DNA of 64,000 bases from Microlunatus elymi (GCF_007362775.1 NZ_CP041692.1:744001-808000), one strand, 5' to 3'; shown: positions 42,408 through 51,888, numbered from the stretch's first letter. Notes: generated by a model from the letters alone, not told the origin. A program made the numbers and translations.

Positions 42408-43417
42408 GCTCGCACCTCGTCGGCCAACTGATCCTGCAGCGTGGCGGCGATGCCGAACAGCGACTCCACCTCGATGCCGAACGGGTCAAGATCAACTTGT
42501 ACCAGTGGCCGGTCGAGCTGCTGCAGGCGAAGCCGTCGTTGGTGCTCGGCCAGCATCCGCTGTGCGTCGACAGCGAATTCGTCGGCCAAGGCCTTGTTGG
42601 CGACGTCGGACAGTCCGGGCACCGCGATCGGCAGCCGATGTTCGGCCGCCAGCGCGAGTTGATCTTGGTCCAGTGACGTCGGTGTGATCATGTTGGCGAT
42701 CACCGCGCCCAATTCGATCTTGGTCGGCGTCAGGTCGTCGATGGCCTCGACGGTCTCGGTGATCGGCATGTCCTCCAGCAGGGTGACCAGGTGGACGACG
42801 GTGTGCTCGGAATGCAGTACGGCGTTGATCGAGTCGGCCTGGCCGCGGATCGGGCCGACCTTGGCCAGATCGGCGACTGCGTCGTGCACGTTGAGGAATT
42901 TGGCGATCCGGCCGGTCGGCGGGGCGTCCAGCACGACGGCGTCGTACGCGTTCGGCAGGCCCTTGATCAACCGGCGCGCGACCTCGTACACCTTGCCGGT
43001 GAGGAGTACGTCCTGCAGCCCGGGCGCGATCGAGGTGGCGAAATCGACCACCCCGAAGCGATCCAGTGCCTTGCCGGCCAGCCCGAGGTGATAGAAGGTC
43101 TCCAGATACTCCATCAGCGCGTTCTCGGGGTCCATCGCCAGCCCGTAGACGGTGCCGCCGTCCGGCGTCTTGATCAGCCGGCGTTCGCCGCGATTGCGCA
43201 GCGAGTCGGTGTTGAAGAGTTGGGAGATCGCGTCCCGGCCCTCGACCTCGCAGAGCAACACCCGGCGTCCGTCGGTGGCCAGCGCACAGGCCAGTGAACC
43301 GGCGATGGTGGTCTTGCCGGTGCCGCCCTTGCCGCTGACGATATGCAGGGTGTGCCGCGGGCCGTCGGACGGTGGCGGGGTCAGCCAACTCGGCCGGTGC
43401 ACAGTCGTCATGATCAA
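42404..43417 (-). CDS. ArsA/Get3-like ATPase, first subunit
   Basis: 337 residues. The P-loop is SGKGGTGKTTIAGSLA (about 28-43), switch I/II lies around VLDAPPTGRIAKFLN (about 157) and a conserved C-terminal GIEVESLFGIAATL closes it. The P-loop glycine order differs from the partner subunit, suggesting two non-identical halves of a heterodimer. The pair follows whiB4 and precedes an F420 reductase gene on the same strand. Substrate or client proteins are not known. Confidence 0.9.
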   Translation of the reverse strand: MIMTTVHRPSWLTPPPSDGPRHTLHIVSGKGGTGKTTIAGSLACALATDGRRVLLCEVEGRDAISQLFNTDSLRNRGERRLIKTPDGGTVYGLAMDPENALMEYLETFYHLGLAGKALDRFGVVDFATSIAPGLQDVLLTGKVYEVARRLIKGLPNAYDAVVLDAPPTGRIAKFLNVHDAVADLAKVGPIRGQADSINAVLHSEHTVVHLVTLLEDMPITETVEAIDDLTPTKIELGAVIANMITPTSLDQDQLALAAEHRLPIAVPGLSDVANKALADEFAVDAQRMLAEHQRRLRLQQLDRPLVQVDLDPFGIEVESLFGIAATLQDQLADEVRA

Positions 43418-43422
43418 CTACC

Positions 43423-44100
43423 TCAGACGTCGGTGATGCGCAGGCCGGCGTGCGCCTTGTACCGCCGGTTGATCGCGATCAGGTTGGCGGTGAACGCCTC
43501 CACCTGCGCCGCGTTGCGCAGCCGGCCGCCGTAGATGCCGCGGGCGCCGGGAATCGCCGCGGCGAGATCGCAGACAACACCGATCGCCTGCCGGTCCTCG
43601 CCGAGCACCAGCACGTCCAATTCGATCTTGTCCACGTCCGAGTCGTCCAGCAGGGCGGAACTGACGTGGTGGAAGGCTGCGATCACCGTCGAGTCCGGCA
43701 GCAGCTCGGCGGCCTCCTGGGCGCTGGATCCGGCCGGCACCGGGACCGGGTACGGGCCGTGCTTGTCGAAGCCGATCCGGTTCACGCAGTCGACCACGAT
43801 CTTGCTGGCCAGCTTGGGCGCCAGTTCGGTCAGCAACTCGGCGTGGCCGTCGTACGGGACCGCCACGATCACCAGGTCGGCCGCCGCGGCATCGGCGTTC
43901 ACCGCGCCGCTGACGTCGCCTATCTCGGCGTACTGCTGTGCCGTCTCGGCCGCGCGTTCGGCACTGCGAGAACCGATCACCACCCGATAGCCCGCCGCAG
44001 CGAAACGACGCGCCAACCCGCGCCCCTGCGGACCGGTCCCGCCCAGGATCCCGATCGACCCGGGGTGCCCGGGATCAGCGGTGGAGGCGCCTTCAGTCAT
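43423..44100 (-). CDS. npdG: NADPH-dependent F420 reductase (F420H2:NADP oxidoreductase)
   Basis: 225 residues. The dinucleotide segment SIGILGGTGPQGRGLARRFAAAGY is at about 15-38, with the NADP-type GSRS after it (VVIGSRSAERA). VIVAVPYDGH, VDCVNRIGFDKHGPYP and AFHHVSSALL are characteristic of NpdG/FNO. It moves electrons between F420H2 and NADP. F420 biochemistry is common in Actinobacteria, so the assignment fits the organism. It is 5 bases upstream of the ArsA-like pair on the same strand and may be cotranscribed. Confidence 0.9.
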   Translation of the reverse strand: MTEGASTADPGHPGSIGILGGTGPQGRGLARRFAAAGYRVVIGSRSAERAAETAQQYAEIGDVSGAVNADAAAADLVIVAVPYDGHAELLTELAPKLASKIVVDCVNRIGFDKHGPYPVPVPAGSSAQEAAELLPDSTVIAAFHHVSSALLDDSDVDKIELDVLVLGEDRQAIGVVCDLAAAIPGARGIYGGRLRNAAQVEAFTANLIAINRRYKAHAGLRITDV

Positions 44101-44218
44101 GGCCCCGATGTTAGTGCGCGCCGGATCCCACCCCGACTTGTCGCCCTGCTCGAATCCTCACGGCCCGCTCATCGCTCCTACTCAGGACCGGCAACGCGGG
44201 CCTCAGTAGGGTGAGCGC

Positions 44219-44398
44219 ATGACGAAATGGGAGTACGTGACGGTGCCGGTGCTGGTGCATGCGACCAAGCAGATCCTGGACAACTGGGGTGCCGACGGCT
44301 GGGAGCTGGTGCAGATCGTTCCGGGGATGAACGCGGAGAATCTGGTCGCCTACCTGAAGCGGCCGATCGAGGAGCCCGGTTCGGGCAGCCAGGGCTGA
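44219..44398 (+). CDS. DUF4177-type small protein
   Basis: 59 residues from ATG 44219. The pattern KWEYVTVPVLVHATKQILDNWGADGWELV is the DUF4177 fold, where the final GADGWELV turn is most conserved. It has the position of the small gene found just before the RidA gene in mycobacteria (the Rv3678A type). Its function is unknown. It is 2 bases upstream of the RidA gene and on the same strand. Confidence 0.85.
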   Translation: MTKWEYVTVPVLVHATKQILDNWGADGWELVQIVPGMNAENLVAYLKRPIEEPGSGSQG

Positions 44399-44400
44399 CC

Positions 44401-44868
44401 ATGGCCGGGGATGTGAACCAGCGGCTAGCCGAGCTCGGGCTGACGCTGCCGGACGTGGCGTCGCCGATCGGTTCCTACCGGCCGGCCGTGGTGCTCGACG
44501 GGTTGATCTACAGCTCGGGACAGTTGCCGATGGTCGGCGGCGAGCTCACCGCCGTCGGCAAGGTCGGCGCAGAGGTCTCGGTCGACGAAGCGAGCGAAGC
44601 AGCCCGAATCGCTGCCCTGAATGCGGTTGCGGCGGCCGCGGCTGCGGTCGGCGGGGTGGACAAGATCAGCAAGATCGCCAAGGTCGTGGTCTTCGTGGCC
44701 AGCGCCCCGGACTTCACCGCGCAACCGACGGTCGCCAACGGCGCCAGCGATCTGCTGGCCGCGATCTTCTCCGAAGACGGCGTGCATGCCCGCAGTGCGG
44801 TCGGCGTTGCCGCGCTGCCGCTGGACGCGCCGGTCGAGGTGGAGATCATCGGCAAGGTTGTTTATTGA
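44401..44868 (+). CDS. RidA/YjgF family protein
   Basis: 155 residues from ATG 44401. RidA features: PIGSYRPAVVLDGLIYSSGQLPM, VAAAAAAVGGVDKISKIAKVVVFVAS and a C-terminal RSAVGVAALPLDAPVEVEIIGKV that contains the family Arg for substrate carboxylate binding. The classic RidA hydrolyses reactive enamines or imines made by PLP enzymes; this longer form is the Rv3678c-like subfamily and may differ. Forms an operon with the DUF4177 gene and the NUDIX gene. Confidence 0.9.
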   Translation: MAGDVNQRLAELGLTLPDVASPIGSYRPAVVLDGLIYSSGQLPMVGGELTAVGKVGAEVSVDEASEAARIAALNAVAAAAAAVGGVDKISKIAKVVVFVASAPDFTAQPTVANGASDLLAAIFSEDGVHARSAVGVAALPLDAPVEVEIIGKVVY

Positions 44869-44870
44869 CC

Positions 44871-45608
44871 ATGATCACCTCGTCGCGGGATGTGCTGTCG
44901 GCGTTGGATCGGCGGGTGCCCGAGTCGGTGATCGCCAAGATCGACAGTCGGGCCGATTCGGTTGTCGTTCCGCATCCGGCGGCCAGCGTCGTGCTGTTGC
45001 GTGATCATGAAGGCGGCGTCGAGACGTACGCCCTGCATCGGCACAGCCGGATGCCGTTCGCGGCCGGCATGGTGGTCTTCCCTGGTGGTCGGCTGGACCC
45101 GGTCGACGGCGTACTGTCCGCCGGCTACACACCGACCTCCGGTCCGTTGCTGCGCTGCGCGGTCCGAGAGACCGAGGAGGAGACCGGAGTCCGGCTCGAA
45201 CCCGAGCAGCTGCAGCCGTGGGCACACTGGATCACTCCCGAGCTGGAACCGCGCCGCTACGACACCTTCTTTTATCTGGCCGAACTGCCGGTCGGACAGA
45301 CGGCCGCCGACATCTCCGGCGAGACCTGGAAGGCGGAATGGCGTACGCCGGCAGCGCTGCTGGCGGCTGCTGACGCCGGCGAGTTGGCGCTGATGCCGCC
45401 GACCCGCTCGATCTTGATCGAGCTGGATTCGTTCGCGACGGTCGCCGACGCGCTGGCCGGCTGTCCGGACCGGCGGGTCGAGACCGTACTGCCGCGGGTG
45501 GTTCGCGGACCGGCGGGTTGGATCTTCGACTACTCCGACTTGTCAGTCTCTGGTGTCGTTATAGCAACACCACCGACTGACAAGTCAAGAGACGGCGATG
45601 AGCGATGA
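44871..45608 (+). CDS. NUDIX hydrolase
   Basis: 245 residues from ATG 44871, 2 bases after the RidA stop. The NUDIX box is split by a loop: VVFPGGRLDPVDG, then RCAVRETEEETGVRL with the REtxEExG core near 100-110. The C-terminal half (EWRTPAALLAAADAGEL) is like long actinobacterial NUDIX proteins. Substrate is unknown. The last about 25 residues are encoded by a family A palindrome, so the original end may have been altered. It overlaps the metallo-beta-lactamase-fold gene by 4 bases. Confidence 0.88.
   Translation: MITSSRDVLSALDRRVPESVIAKIDSRADSVVVPHPAASVVLLRDHEGGVETYALHRHSRMPFAAGMVVFPGGRLDPVDGVLSAGYTPTSGPLLRCAVRETEEETGVRLEPEQLQPWAHWITPELEPRRYDTFFYLAELPVGQTAADISGETWKAEWRTPAALLAAADAGELALMPPTRSILIELDSFATVADALAGCPDRRVETVLPRVVRGPAGWIFDYSDLSVSGVVIATPPTDKSRDGDER
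45536..45587. repeat. Palindrome family A, copy 2 (inside a gene end)
   Basis: Arms GACTTGTCAGTC... (45537-45558) and its partner ending GACTGACAAGTC (45565-45586) surround a TTATAG centre; three mismatches in the arms. It is in frame at the 3' end of the NUDIX gene and supplies about 17 codons. This is the only copy inside a coding region. Confidence 0.85.
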
Positions 45609-46390
45609 ACGGGTACGAGGCGGTGGCGCCTGGGGTGCAGAGATTGTTGGCGCCCAACCCTGGGCCGATGACCCTGGACGGGACGAACACTTGGGTGATC
45701 GGCGATCCGGCCCACATCGCTCCGGTGATCATCGATCCGGGCCCGCTCGACCAAGATCATCTGGAACGGGTACTGGAGATCGCCGGCGGTCAGGCCAGCG
45801 CAGTCTGGCTTACCCATCGACATCATGATCATTCCGACGGCGCCGCTCGGATGGCCGAGCTGGCGGGCTGCCAGGTGATGGCCGCCGATCCGGCGTTCGC
45901 CAGTGATCAGGACTGCGAGCTCGAGGACGGATACCATCTCGATCTTGGTGAGCTTGCATTGACGGCAGTGGAGACGCCCGGACACACCAGCGATTCGACC
46001 TCGTTCTTGATCACCGGGCGACACCAGCCGGCGATGTTGATCACCGGCGACATGGTGCTCGGCCGCGGGACCACGGTGATCACCCATCCCGACGGTGATC
46101 TTGCCGACTACTTCGAGTCCCTGCAGACCATGATCAACATCGTTGATGATCATGGCGTGGCCGAGTTGCTGCCCGGCCACGGTGATCGGGTTGGTGACCC
46201 GGCCGGGGTGTTGCGCTACTACCGGACCCATCGGCAACAGCGGCTGGATCAGGTGCGGGCGGCGCTGGACTCCGGCGCCCGGGCGCCGATGGACGTGGTC
46301 CGGATCGTCTACGCCGACACCGATCCGGGACTGTGGCCGGCCGCGGAGCAGTCCGTCCGCGCACAGCTTGCCTATCTGCAAAGGTCCTGA
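45605..46390 (+). CDS. Metallo-beta-lactamase-fold hydrolase
   Basis: 261 residues, starting in the ATGA overlap at 45605. The metal site is THRHHDHSDGA (H-x-H-x-D-H) near 72-82, with a further His in TPGHTSDS and a D in ITGDMVLGRG, plus LLPGHGDRV. It resembles the Rv3677c-type or glyoxalase-II/LACTB2-like branch with a C-terminal HRQQRLDQVRAAL helix. A likely hydrolytic or nuclease role is not decided by sequence. It completes the DUF4177-RidA-NUDIX-MBL run. Confidence 0.9.
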   Translation: MNGYEAVAPGVQRLLAPNPGPMTLDGTNTWVIGDPAHIAPVIIDPGPLDQDHLERVLEIAGGQASAVWLTHRHHDHSDGAARMAELAGCQVMAADPAFASDQDCELEDGYHLDLGELALTAVETPGHTSDSTSFLITGRHQPAMLITGDMVLGRGTTVITHPDGDLADYFESLQTMINIVDDHGVAELLPGHGDRVGDPAGVLRYYRTHRQQRLDQVRAALDSGARAPMDVVRIVYADTDPGLWPAAEQSVRAQLAYLQRS

Positions 46391-46474
46391 GCCGTAGCCG
46401 GGCGCTGAGCAGCACAAGGACAGTCGACAGCACCTTCACAGCAACGGCATAAGAACCGCGCGCAACCTGGGTGC

Positions 46475-48037
46475 ATGAACGAGAACGTGCCCGGAACCGG
46501 GAACGACCCGCAGTGGCCGTCGAGCGCACCGCACGGTGCGGATTCATCATCGGAAGACCTGTCGTCCGAGGACAGGGTCCCGCGGTCGTACGGCGGACAG
46601 TCCTCGGCTCAGCAGCCCTACCCGCAGACCGGATTCGGTCAACAGCAGCCGCATCACCCCGGCTACCAGAACGGACCCTCTGATCCGGGTCCGTACGGTC
46701 CCGGGACGTACGGCACCGGGTCCTACCAGCCCACTGACCCGTACCGCAGTTCCTTCACCGAACAGTCGACTTACTCGGGTCAGCCCTCCTACGCCGGCCA
46801 ACAGGACAGCGGCATGCCCGCCGGTGGATCATCGTCGGCTCAGGGCAGCGGCGCAGCGGGCGGTTCACTCCCTCCGACTAGCTACCTCCCGGTCGCGACG
46901 CCGGCAGCCAAGCCGCGGCGACGCGGAGCCCTGCTGATCGTGTCGTTGGCGGTTGCGGCGCTGGTCGGCGCCGGAGCGGGTATCGGCTCGTACGCCTATC
47001 TTGATCATGGTCAGGCCGGCAGCAGCGTCAATTCACCGATCACGATCAACACCCAGACCGCTCAACAGCAGGCCAAGACCGACGGCACCGTCGAGGGCGC
47101 GGCCAAGGTGATCGAGCCGTCGGTGGTGACGATCACCGTGCAGAGCGGCAGCAGCGGCGACATCGGCAGCGGCGTCGTACTGGACAACAGCGGGCACATC
47201 CTGACCAACGCACACGTGGTCGCCGACAGCTCGCAGTCGCAGGACGGCTTCCCCGGCAGCCAGCAGCAGTCGCCGACCAAGATCACCGTGACCTTCATGA
47301 ACGGCAAGACCGCCAGCGCCTCCGTGGTCGGCACCGACGAGACCGATGATCTTGCGGTGATCAAGGTCCATGGTGTCAAGAACCTGACGCCGGCCGACTT
47401 CGCCAAGTCGAGTTCGCTGACGGTGGGGCAGTCGGTGGTCGCCGTCGGCGCTCCACTGGGACTGTCCCAGACCGTGACCAGCGGCATCGTCTCCAACACC
47501 GCGCGGCCGGTCCGTTCCGGCAACAACAACGACGCCGTCTACATGGCCGTGCAGACCGACGCCGCGATCAACCCGGGCAACTCGGGCGGGCCGCTGGTCA
47601 ATCTGAACGGTTCGGTGGTGGGGATCAACTCCTCGATCGCCTCCACCGCGGACAGCCAGTCGGGTAGCCAGTCCGGCAACATCGGCATCGGCTTCGCCAT
47701 CCCGGCCGACGTCGCCGTTCGGGTCGCGTCCCAGTTGATCGACAGCGGCCACTCGGCCGACGCCATCCTCGGCGTCACCATCGATGCCGGCGAGGGCGGC
47801 ACCCTCGGCTCGACCACTGCCGGAGTTCAACTGCACAGCGTCAATTCCGGCGGCCCCGCTGCCAAGGCCGGGTTGAAGGCCGGCGACACGGTGACTGCGG
47901 TGAACGACTTCAAGGTGACCACCGCCGACGGCTTGATCGCGGCCACCCACTACTACGCCCCGGGCACCACGGTGACGGTCGACTACCAGCGCGACGGCCA
48001 GTCCAAGTCCACCCAGGTCACTCTCGGCACCGCCTGA
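46475..48037 (+). CDS. HtrA/DegP-like membrane serine protease with PDZ domain
   Basis: 520 residues. The first 145 are disordered, rich in Gly/Pro/Gln/Tyr (YGPGTYGTGSYQ). One transmembrane helix (about 151-173) is followed by the protease domain: His 247 in LTNAHVV, Asp 291 or 292 in DETDDLAVIKV, Ser 370 in NPGNSGGPLVN. A PDZ domain (about 425-515, LKAGDTVTAVNDFKVTTADGL) ends it. It degrades damaged exported proteins. Its site between the MBL gene and crp differs from the usual mycobacterial order. Confidence 0.94.
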   Translation: MNENVPGTGNDPQWPSSAPHGADSSSEDLSSEDRVPRSYGGQSSAQQPYPQTGFGQQQPHHPGYQNGPSDPGPYGPGTYGTGSYQPTDPYRSSFTEQSTYSGQPSYAGQQDSGMPAGGSSSAQGSGAAGGSLPPTSYLPVATPAAKPRRRGALLIVSLAVAALVGAGAGIGSYAYLDHGQAGSSVNSPITINTQTAQQQAKTDGTVEGAAKVIEPSVVTITVQSGSSGDIGSGVVLDNSGHILTNAHVVADSSQSQDGFPGSQQQSPTKITVTFMNGKTASASVVGTDETDDLAVIKVHGVKNLTPADFAKSSSLTVGQSVVAVGAPLGLSQTVTSGIVSNTARPVRSGNNNDAVYMAVQTDAAINPGNSGGPLVNLNGSVVGINSSIASTADSQSGSQSGNIGIGFAIPADVAVRVASQLIDSGHSADAILGVTIDAGEGGTLGSTTAGVQLHSVNSGGPAAKAGLKAGDTVTAVNDFKVTTADGLIAATHYYAPGTTVTVDYQRDGQSKSTQVTLGTA

Positions 48038-48064
48038 TCCGATCCTCACCGGGCGCCGAAACAT

Positions 48065-48136
48065 CGCTCCCGCGCACCTTCGGTTCTCTCGCGCAGGCTG
48101 GAACTTGCGCGGGAGCGCCGCAGGTGCGCGGGAGCG
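48065..48136. terminator. Large inverted repeat between convergent htrA-like and crp genes
   Basis: CGCTCCCGCGCACCT (48065-48079) and AGGTGCGCGGGAGCG (48122-48136) are perfect 15-base arms. Inside lies an extra GCGCGGGAGCG at 48107-48117 in the same orientation as the right arm, so alternative pairings are possible. Its position between opposing stops suits a bidirectional terminator. Confidence 0.65.
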
Positions 48137-48184
48137 TGATTCTGGTGCGGAGTTGGCGCGGATCAGGCCGGGGCGGTCAGCAGC

Positions 48185-48862
48185 TCAGCGGGCGCGGCGC
48201 TCCACCCGCTCGACGTCGATCAGGGTGACCGAACGGGGTTCCAGCCGGATCCAGCCACGGGCGGCGAAATCGGCCAGCGCCTTGTTCACGGTTTCGCGGG
48301 AGGCGCCGACCAGCTGGGCCAGCTCCTCCTGGGTCAGATCGTGGTGGACGTGGATGCCGTCCTCGCGATGATCACCGAACCGGCCGGCCAGATCGAGCAG
48401 GGCCTTGGCAACCCGGCCCGGTACGTCGGAGAAGACCAGGTCCGCCGTGGTGTCGTTGGCCCGGCGCAATCGGCCGGCCAACTGACTGAGCAGACCCTGG
48501 GCGACCTCGGGGCGGCCGACCAGCCACTGATTCAGGACGTCGTGCTCCAGCACCCGCAGTTCACAGCTGGTGACCGCAGTGGCGGTGGTGGATCGCGGGC
48601 CGGGGTCGAAGACGGAGAGCTCGCCGAACATCTGACCCGGGCCGAGCACGCCCATCAGATTCTCCCGGCCGGCCGAACCGCTGCGACCCAACTTGATCTT
48701 GCCGCTGACGACGACGTACAGACGGTCCTCAGTGTCACCCTCGTGAAACAGGATCTCGCCCTTGGCGAGCTTGAGGGTGCCCATGGTCGCGGACAGCGCA
48801 GCCACCGCCTCGTCCTCGAGCCCCTTGAACAGCGGTGCCTGCTTCAAGACTTCGGGGTCCAC
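48185..48862 (-). CDS. crp: Crp/Fnr family transcriptional regulator
   Basis: 225 residues. The cyclic-nucleotide domain (about 1-120) has [23 protein letters not shown] and [18 protein letters not shown], where the Arg-Ser-Thr-Thr is the usual cAMP phosphate-binding segment. The winged HTH (about 170-200) is [25 protein letters not shown]. It is very close to the GlxR/Rv3676 type and probably binds cAMP. It is divergent from nth, as in mycobacteria. Confidence 0.94.
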   Translation of the reverse strand: MDPEVLKQAPLFKGLEDEAVAALSATMGTLKLAKGEILFHEGDTEDRLYVVVSGKIKLGRSGSAGRENLMGVLGPGQMFGELSVFDPGPRSTTATAVTSCELRVLEHDVLNQWLVGRPEVAQGLLSQLAGRLRRANDTTADLVFSDVPGRVAKALLDLAGRFGDHREDGIHVHHDLTQEELAQLVGASRETVNKALADFAARGWIRLEPRSVTLIDVERVERRAR

Positions 48863-49042
48863 GTGCCCTCCTGGTCATCTGCATTTTCCACGACAGGCTA
48901 CAGTCAGCGGCCCGGCTCTGCACCAGGTCCGTCGGCGGGCCGGAACAACGCAGGGAGGCTATCGAAGTTTCGCCGTCGACGGCACATCGCGGCCTCAGCG
49001 GTCCCGGAACCGCTGTCCGCGCCGCTCAGTAGGCTGACCGGC

Positions 49043-49855
49043 ATGACTACAGGCTCGACCTCGTCCGCCCCGGCCGCGTCCGGCGCCGATCCCGTGATCG
49101 GCACGACGCCGGTCCACCAGGTCGCGGACAAGGCCGCTGCCGTGCCGAGGAGCCGCGTTGTGGACAAGAGCCGGACCGCGCTGGTCCGCCGAGCGCGCAC
49201 GATGAACCGGGTCCTGCACGAGTTGTATCCGGATGCGCACTGCGAGCTCGACTTCGCCAACCCCTTGCAGCTGCTCGTCGCCACCATCCTGAGCGCGCAG
49301 ACCACCGACAAGCGGGTCAATCTGGTCACGCCCGCGTTGTTCGCCCGCTATCCGGACGCGGCCGCGCTGGCCGGGGCCGAGCGGGCCGATCTGGAGGAGC
49401 TGCTGAAGCCGACCGGCTTCTTCCGGGCCAAGACCGACACGGTGCTCAAGCTCGGTGCCGCGCTGGTCGAGCGGTACGACGGTGAGGTGCCGGCCAAACT
49501 CAAGGAGCTGGTCACCCTGCCCGGCGTCGGCCGGAAGACGGCCAACGTGGTCCTGGGCAATGCGTTCGACGTCCCCGGGATCACCGTCGACACCCACGTC
49601 GGCCGGCTGGTGCGCCGCTTCGGCTGGACCATCGAGACCGAGCCCGACAAGGTCGAAGCCGAGATCGGCGAGCTGTTCCCGCGCAAGGACTGGACCCAGC
49701 TCAGCCAGAACATCATCTGGCACGGCCGCCGCCGCTGCCATGCCCGCAACCCCGCTTGCGGCGCCTGCCCGCTTGCCCGCTGGTGCCCGTCCTACGGCGA
49801 GGGGCCGACCGACCCGGCCAAGGCAGCCAAGCTGGTCCGGGAACCGCGCGGATGA
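49043..49855 (+). CDS. nth: Endonuclease III (DNA glycosylase/AP lyase)
   Basis: 270 residues from ATG 49043; the first 45 are a variable extension. The helix-hairpin-helix [20 protein letters not shown] carries the catalytic Lys, and [14 protein letters not shown] the catalytic Asp. A C-terminal 4Fe-4S set [11 protein letters not shown]...C is present. It removes oxidised pyrimidines. Its stop overlaps the next start by 4 bases. Confidence 0.96.
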   Translation: MTTGSTSSAPAASGADPVIGTTPVHQVADKAAAVPRSRVVDKSRTALVRRARTMNRVLHELYPDAHCELDFANPLQLLVATILSAQTTDKRVNLVTPALFARYPDAAALAGAERADLEELLKPTGFFRAKTDTVLKLGAALVERYDGEVPAKLKELVTLPGVGRKTANVVLGNAFDVPGITVDTHVGRLVRRFGWTIETEPDKVEAEIGELFPRKDWTQLSQNIIWHGRRRCHARNPACGACPLARWCPSYGEGPTDPAKAAKLVREPRG

Positions 49856-50502
49856 GTGGTTCGGGTGTCCGGGGTCTTGTCGTTGCGGGGGTTGTCGGCG
49901 CACTTGTCGTGGTGGCCGGGTGTGGCAGTTCGGACGGCGCCGGACAGGCCGGGCCATCATCGATCGGGTCGCCGTCGTCCGCGGCGTCGAGTGCGTCGAG
50001 CAGCGAACTGGCCCAGTTGAAGAAGGAGGCCGGGATCGCGGATTGTCCGACCAGCGATCCCAACGTGGCGGCCCGGGCCGACGGGTTGCCCGACGTCACG
50101 TTGGACTGTCTCGGCGGCGGCCGCGAGGTCCGGCTGGCCGGGTTGCGGGGTACGCCGATGGTGATCAACATCTGGGCCCAGTGGTGCCGGCCGTGCCGGC
50201 AGGAGGCGCCGCATCTGGCATCGCTCTCGGCGAAGGCGGGCGACAAGATCAACTTCCTCGGCATCGACTACAACGATCCCGATCCGGCCGCCGCGATCCA
50301 GTATGCCGGAATGGCCGACTGGAGCTATCCGCAACTGCAGGATCAAGATCAACAACTCAAGGCGCCGCTGAAGATCCTTGGCCCGCCGCAGACGTTCTTC
50401 GTCGACGCGGACGGCAAGATCACCTACCGGCACAACGGTCCCTACACCTCCGATCAACAACTGCGGCGAGACATCGATGATCATCTCGGGGTCCCATTGT
50501 GA
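49852..50502 (+). CDS. TlpA-family thioredoxin-like lipoprotein
   Basis: 216 residues from ATG 49852. A lipobox VVVAGCGSS (Cys near 23) predicts a lipoprotein. A Ser-rich spacer leads to a thioredoxin fold with the active site [13 protein letters not shown] near 113 and the cis-Pro region [12 protein letters not shown]. It is likely a membrane-attached thiol reductase for cytochrome maturation or other exported proteins. It is placed in the nth-TlpA-NUDIX order known from mycobacteria. Confidence 0.92.
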   Translation: MSGSGVRGLVVAGVVGALVVVAGCGSSDGAGQAGPSSIGSPSSAASSASSSELAQLKKEAGIADCPTSDPNVAARADGLPDVTLDCLGGGREVRLAGLRGTPMVINIWAQWCRPCRQEAPHLASLSAKAGDKINFLGIDYNDPDPAAAIQYAGMADWSYPQLQDQDQQLKAPLKILGPPQTFFVDADGKITYRHNGPYTSDQQLRRDIDDHLGVPL

Positions 50503-51221
50503 GGACCGACGACGAGTTACCGGCGTGGTTGAACACCCTGCGCGACACCTTGAGTGATCCCGGTACGCCGTACCGATTCACTCAGCAGGAACGTCGTCCC
50601 GCCGCGGTGTTGATCTTGTTCGGGGAAGGAGCTGACGGCCCGGATCTGCTGTTCATCGAGCGGTCGTCGTTGCTGCGTTCGCATCCTGGACAGATGGCGT
50701 TTCCCGGCGGGGGCTTCGAACCCGATGATCATGATCTGGCCGCGACCGCGCTGCGCGAGGCACACGAGGAGACCGGCCTGGATCCCGACGGTGTCGACGT
50801 GTTCGGCGAGCTCGCCACCATCGAGGTGCCGATCAGCGGCTACCGGGTGACTCCGGAACTAGGCTGGTGGCGGCGGCCGAGTCCGGTCACCGCAGCCGAC
50901 CCCGGCGAGGTCGCCTCCGTACACCGGATTCCGATCGCGGAGCTGACCGAGCCCGCCAACCGTTTCGCGATGACTCACCCCAGCGGCCGGATCGGACCGG
51001 GCTTCCTGATCGGCGATCTGCTGATCTGGGGTCTGACCGCCCACATGGTCAACGGCGTACTGTCGCGCGGAGGATGGCAACGGCCATGGGATCGCCACCG
51101 CACCATGGCCGTACCGCAGCGCTATCTCGGCCGGCCGGAGAACACGGATCCCGGACCGGACGTGGTGGACGACAGAGAAGATGATCTTGAACTGGCAGAG
51201 GAGCAGCCCGATGACCGATGA
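50499..51221 (+). CDS. NUDIX hydrolase, CoA pyrophosphatase-like
   Basis: 240 residues, GTG start overlapping the previous stop. The NUDIX box is GGGFEPDDHDLAATALREAHEETGLDPD (about 68-95). Just before it, RSHPGQMAFPGGG matches the extended CoA-type signature UPF0035, indicating coenzyme A or related substrate cleavage. Mycobacterial synteny (Rv3672c) agrees. The stop overlaps the HD gene start region by 11 bases. Confidence 0.9.
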   Translation: MRTDDELPAWLNTLRDTLSDPGTPYRFTQQERRPAAVLILFGEGADGPDLLFIERSSLLRSHPGQMAFPGGGFEPDDHDLAATALREAHEETGLDPDGVDVFGELATIEVPISGYRVTPELGWWRRPSPVTAADPGEVASVHRIPIAELTEPANRFAMTHPSGRIGPGFLIGDLLIWGLTAHMVNGVLSRGGWQRPWDRHRTMAVPQRYLGRPENTDPGPDVVDDREDDLELAEEQPDDR

Positions 51222-51888
51222 CCTGACCGACCAGCTGGCGGCCCGGTTCGCGAACCTGCTGCCGGAGCATGCCGATGTCGGCGGAGAGCTGCTGCAGCGC
51301 TACGCCGAGCCGCACCGGCACTATCACGACCGGCGGCACCTGGCTCGGGTGCTGGACCAGGTGGAAGGGCTGGCCACCGGCAAGCATGATCTTTTCCTGG
51401 TCCGGCTGGCGGCCTGGTTCCACGACGCGGTGTACGCGATTCCGGTCGGGCAGATCAGCAACGAGGAAGCCTCGGCCCGGTTGGCGATCCGGACGCTCGG
51501 ACGGTGCGGATTCGAGCAGGAGGAGATCGGCGAGGTCGCCCGGCTGGTACGGCTGACCGAGACCCATCGACCCACCGGCTCGGATCCCGACGGCGAGTTG
51601 CTGTGCGATGCCGACCTGTCCATCCTCGCGGCGGAACCGGACGAGTATCGCCGCTACGTCGACGATGTCCGGCAGGAGTACGCGAAGGTCGATGATCATG
51701 ACTTCGCCCGCGGCCGGCTCGATGTGCTGCTCAAGTTCGGCGGGCGGGAGATCTACCGGACCAGTAAGGGCCGCAAGCTGAACCCGGCCGCCCAGGCCAA
51801 CGTCACCAACGAAGCATTCCGGCTGATCGAACAGCTCGGCATCGGTGATCAACTGGATCCGGACGGCTGGCCCCTCAACACCCGCTGA
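51211..51888 (+). CDS. HD-domain protein
   Basis: 225 residues from ATG 51211 with GAGGAG upstream. The HD motif is in LAAWFHDAVYAI (His-Asp near residues 70-71), an early His in YHDRRHLARVLDQV, and a later Asp in LLCDADLSILAA. This matches a family of small predicted metal-dependent HD phosphohydrolases. Its place in the usual nth-NUDIX neighbourhood is not standard. The exact substrate is unknown. Confidence 0.85.
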   Translation: MTDDLTDQLAARFANLLPEHADVGGELLQRYAEPHRHYHDRRHLARVLDQVEGLATGKHDLFLVRLAAWFHDAVYAIPVGQISNEEASARLAIRTLGRCGFEQEEIGEVARLVRLTETHRPTGSDPDGELLCDADLSILAAEPDEYRRYVDDVRQEYAKVDDHDFARGRLDVLLKFGGREIYRTSKGRKLNPAAQANVTNEAFRLIEQLGIGDQLDPDGWPLNTR

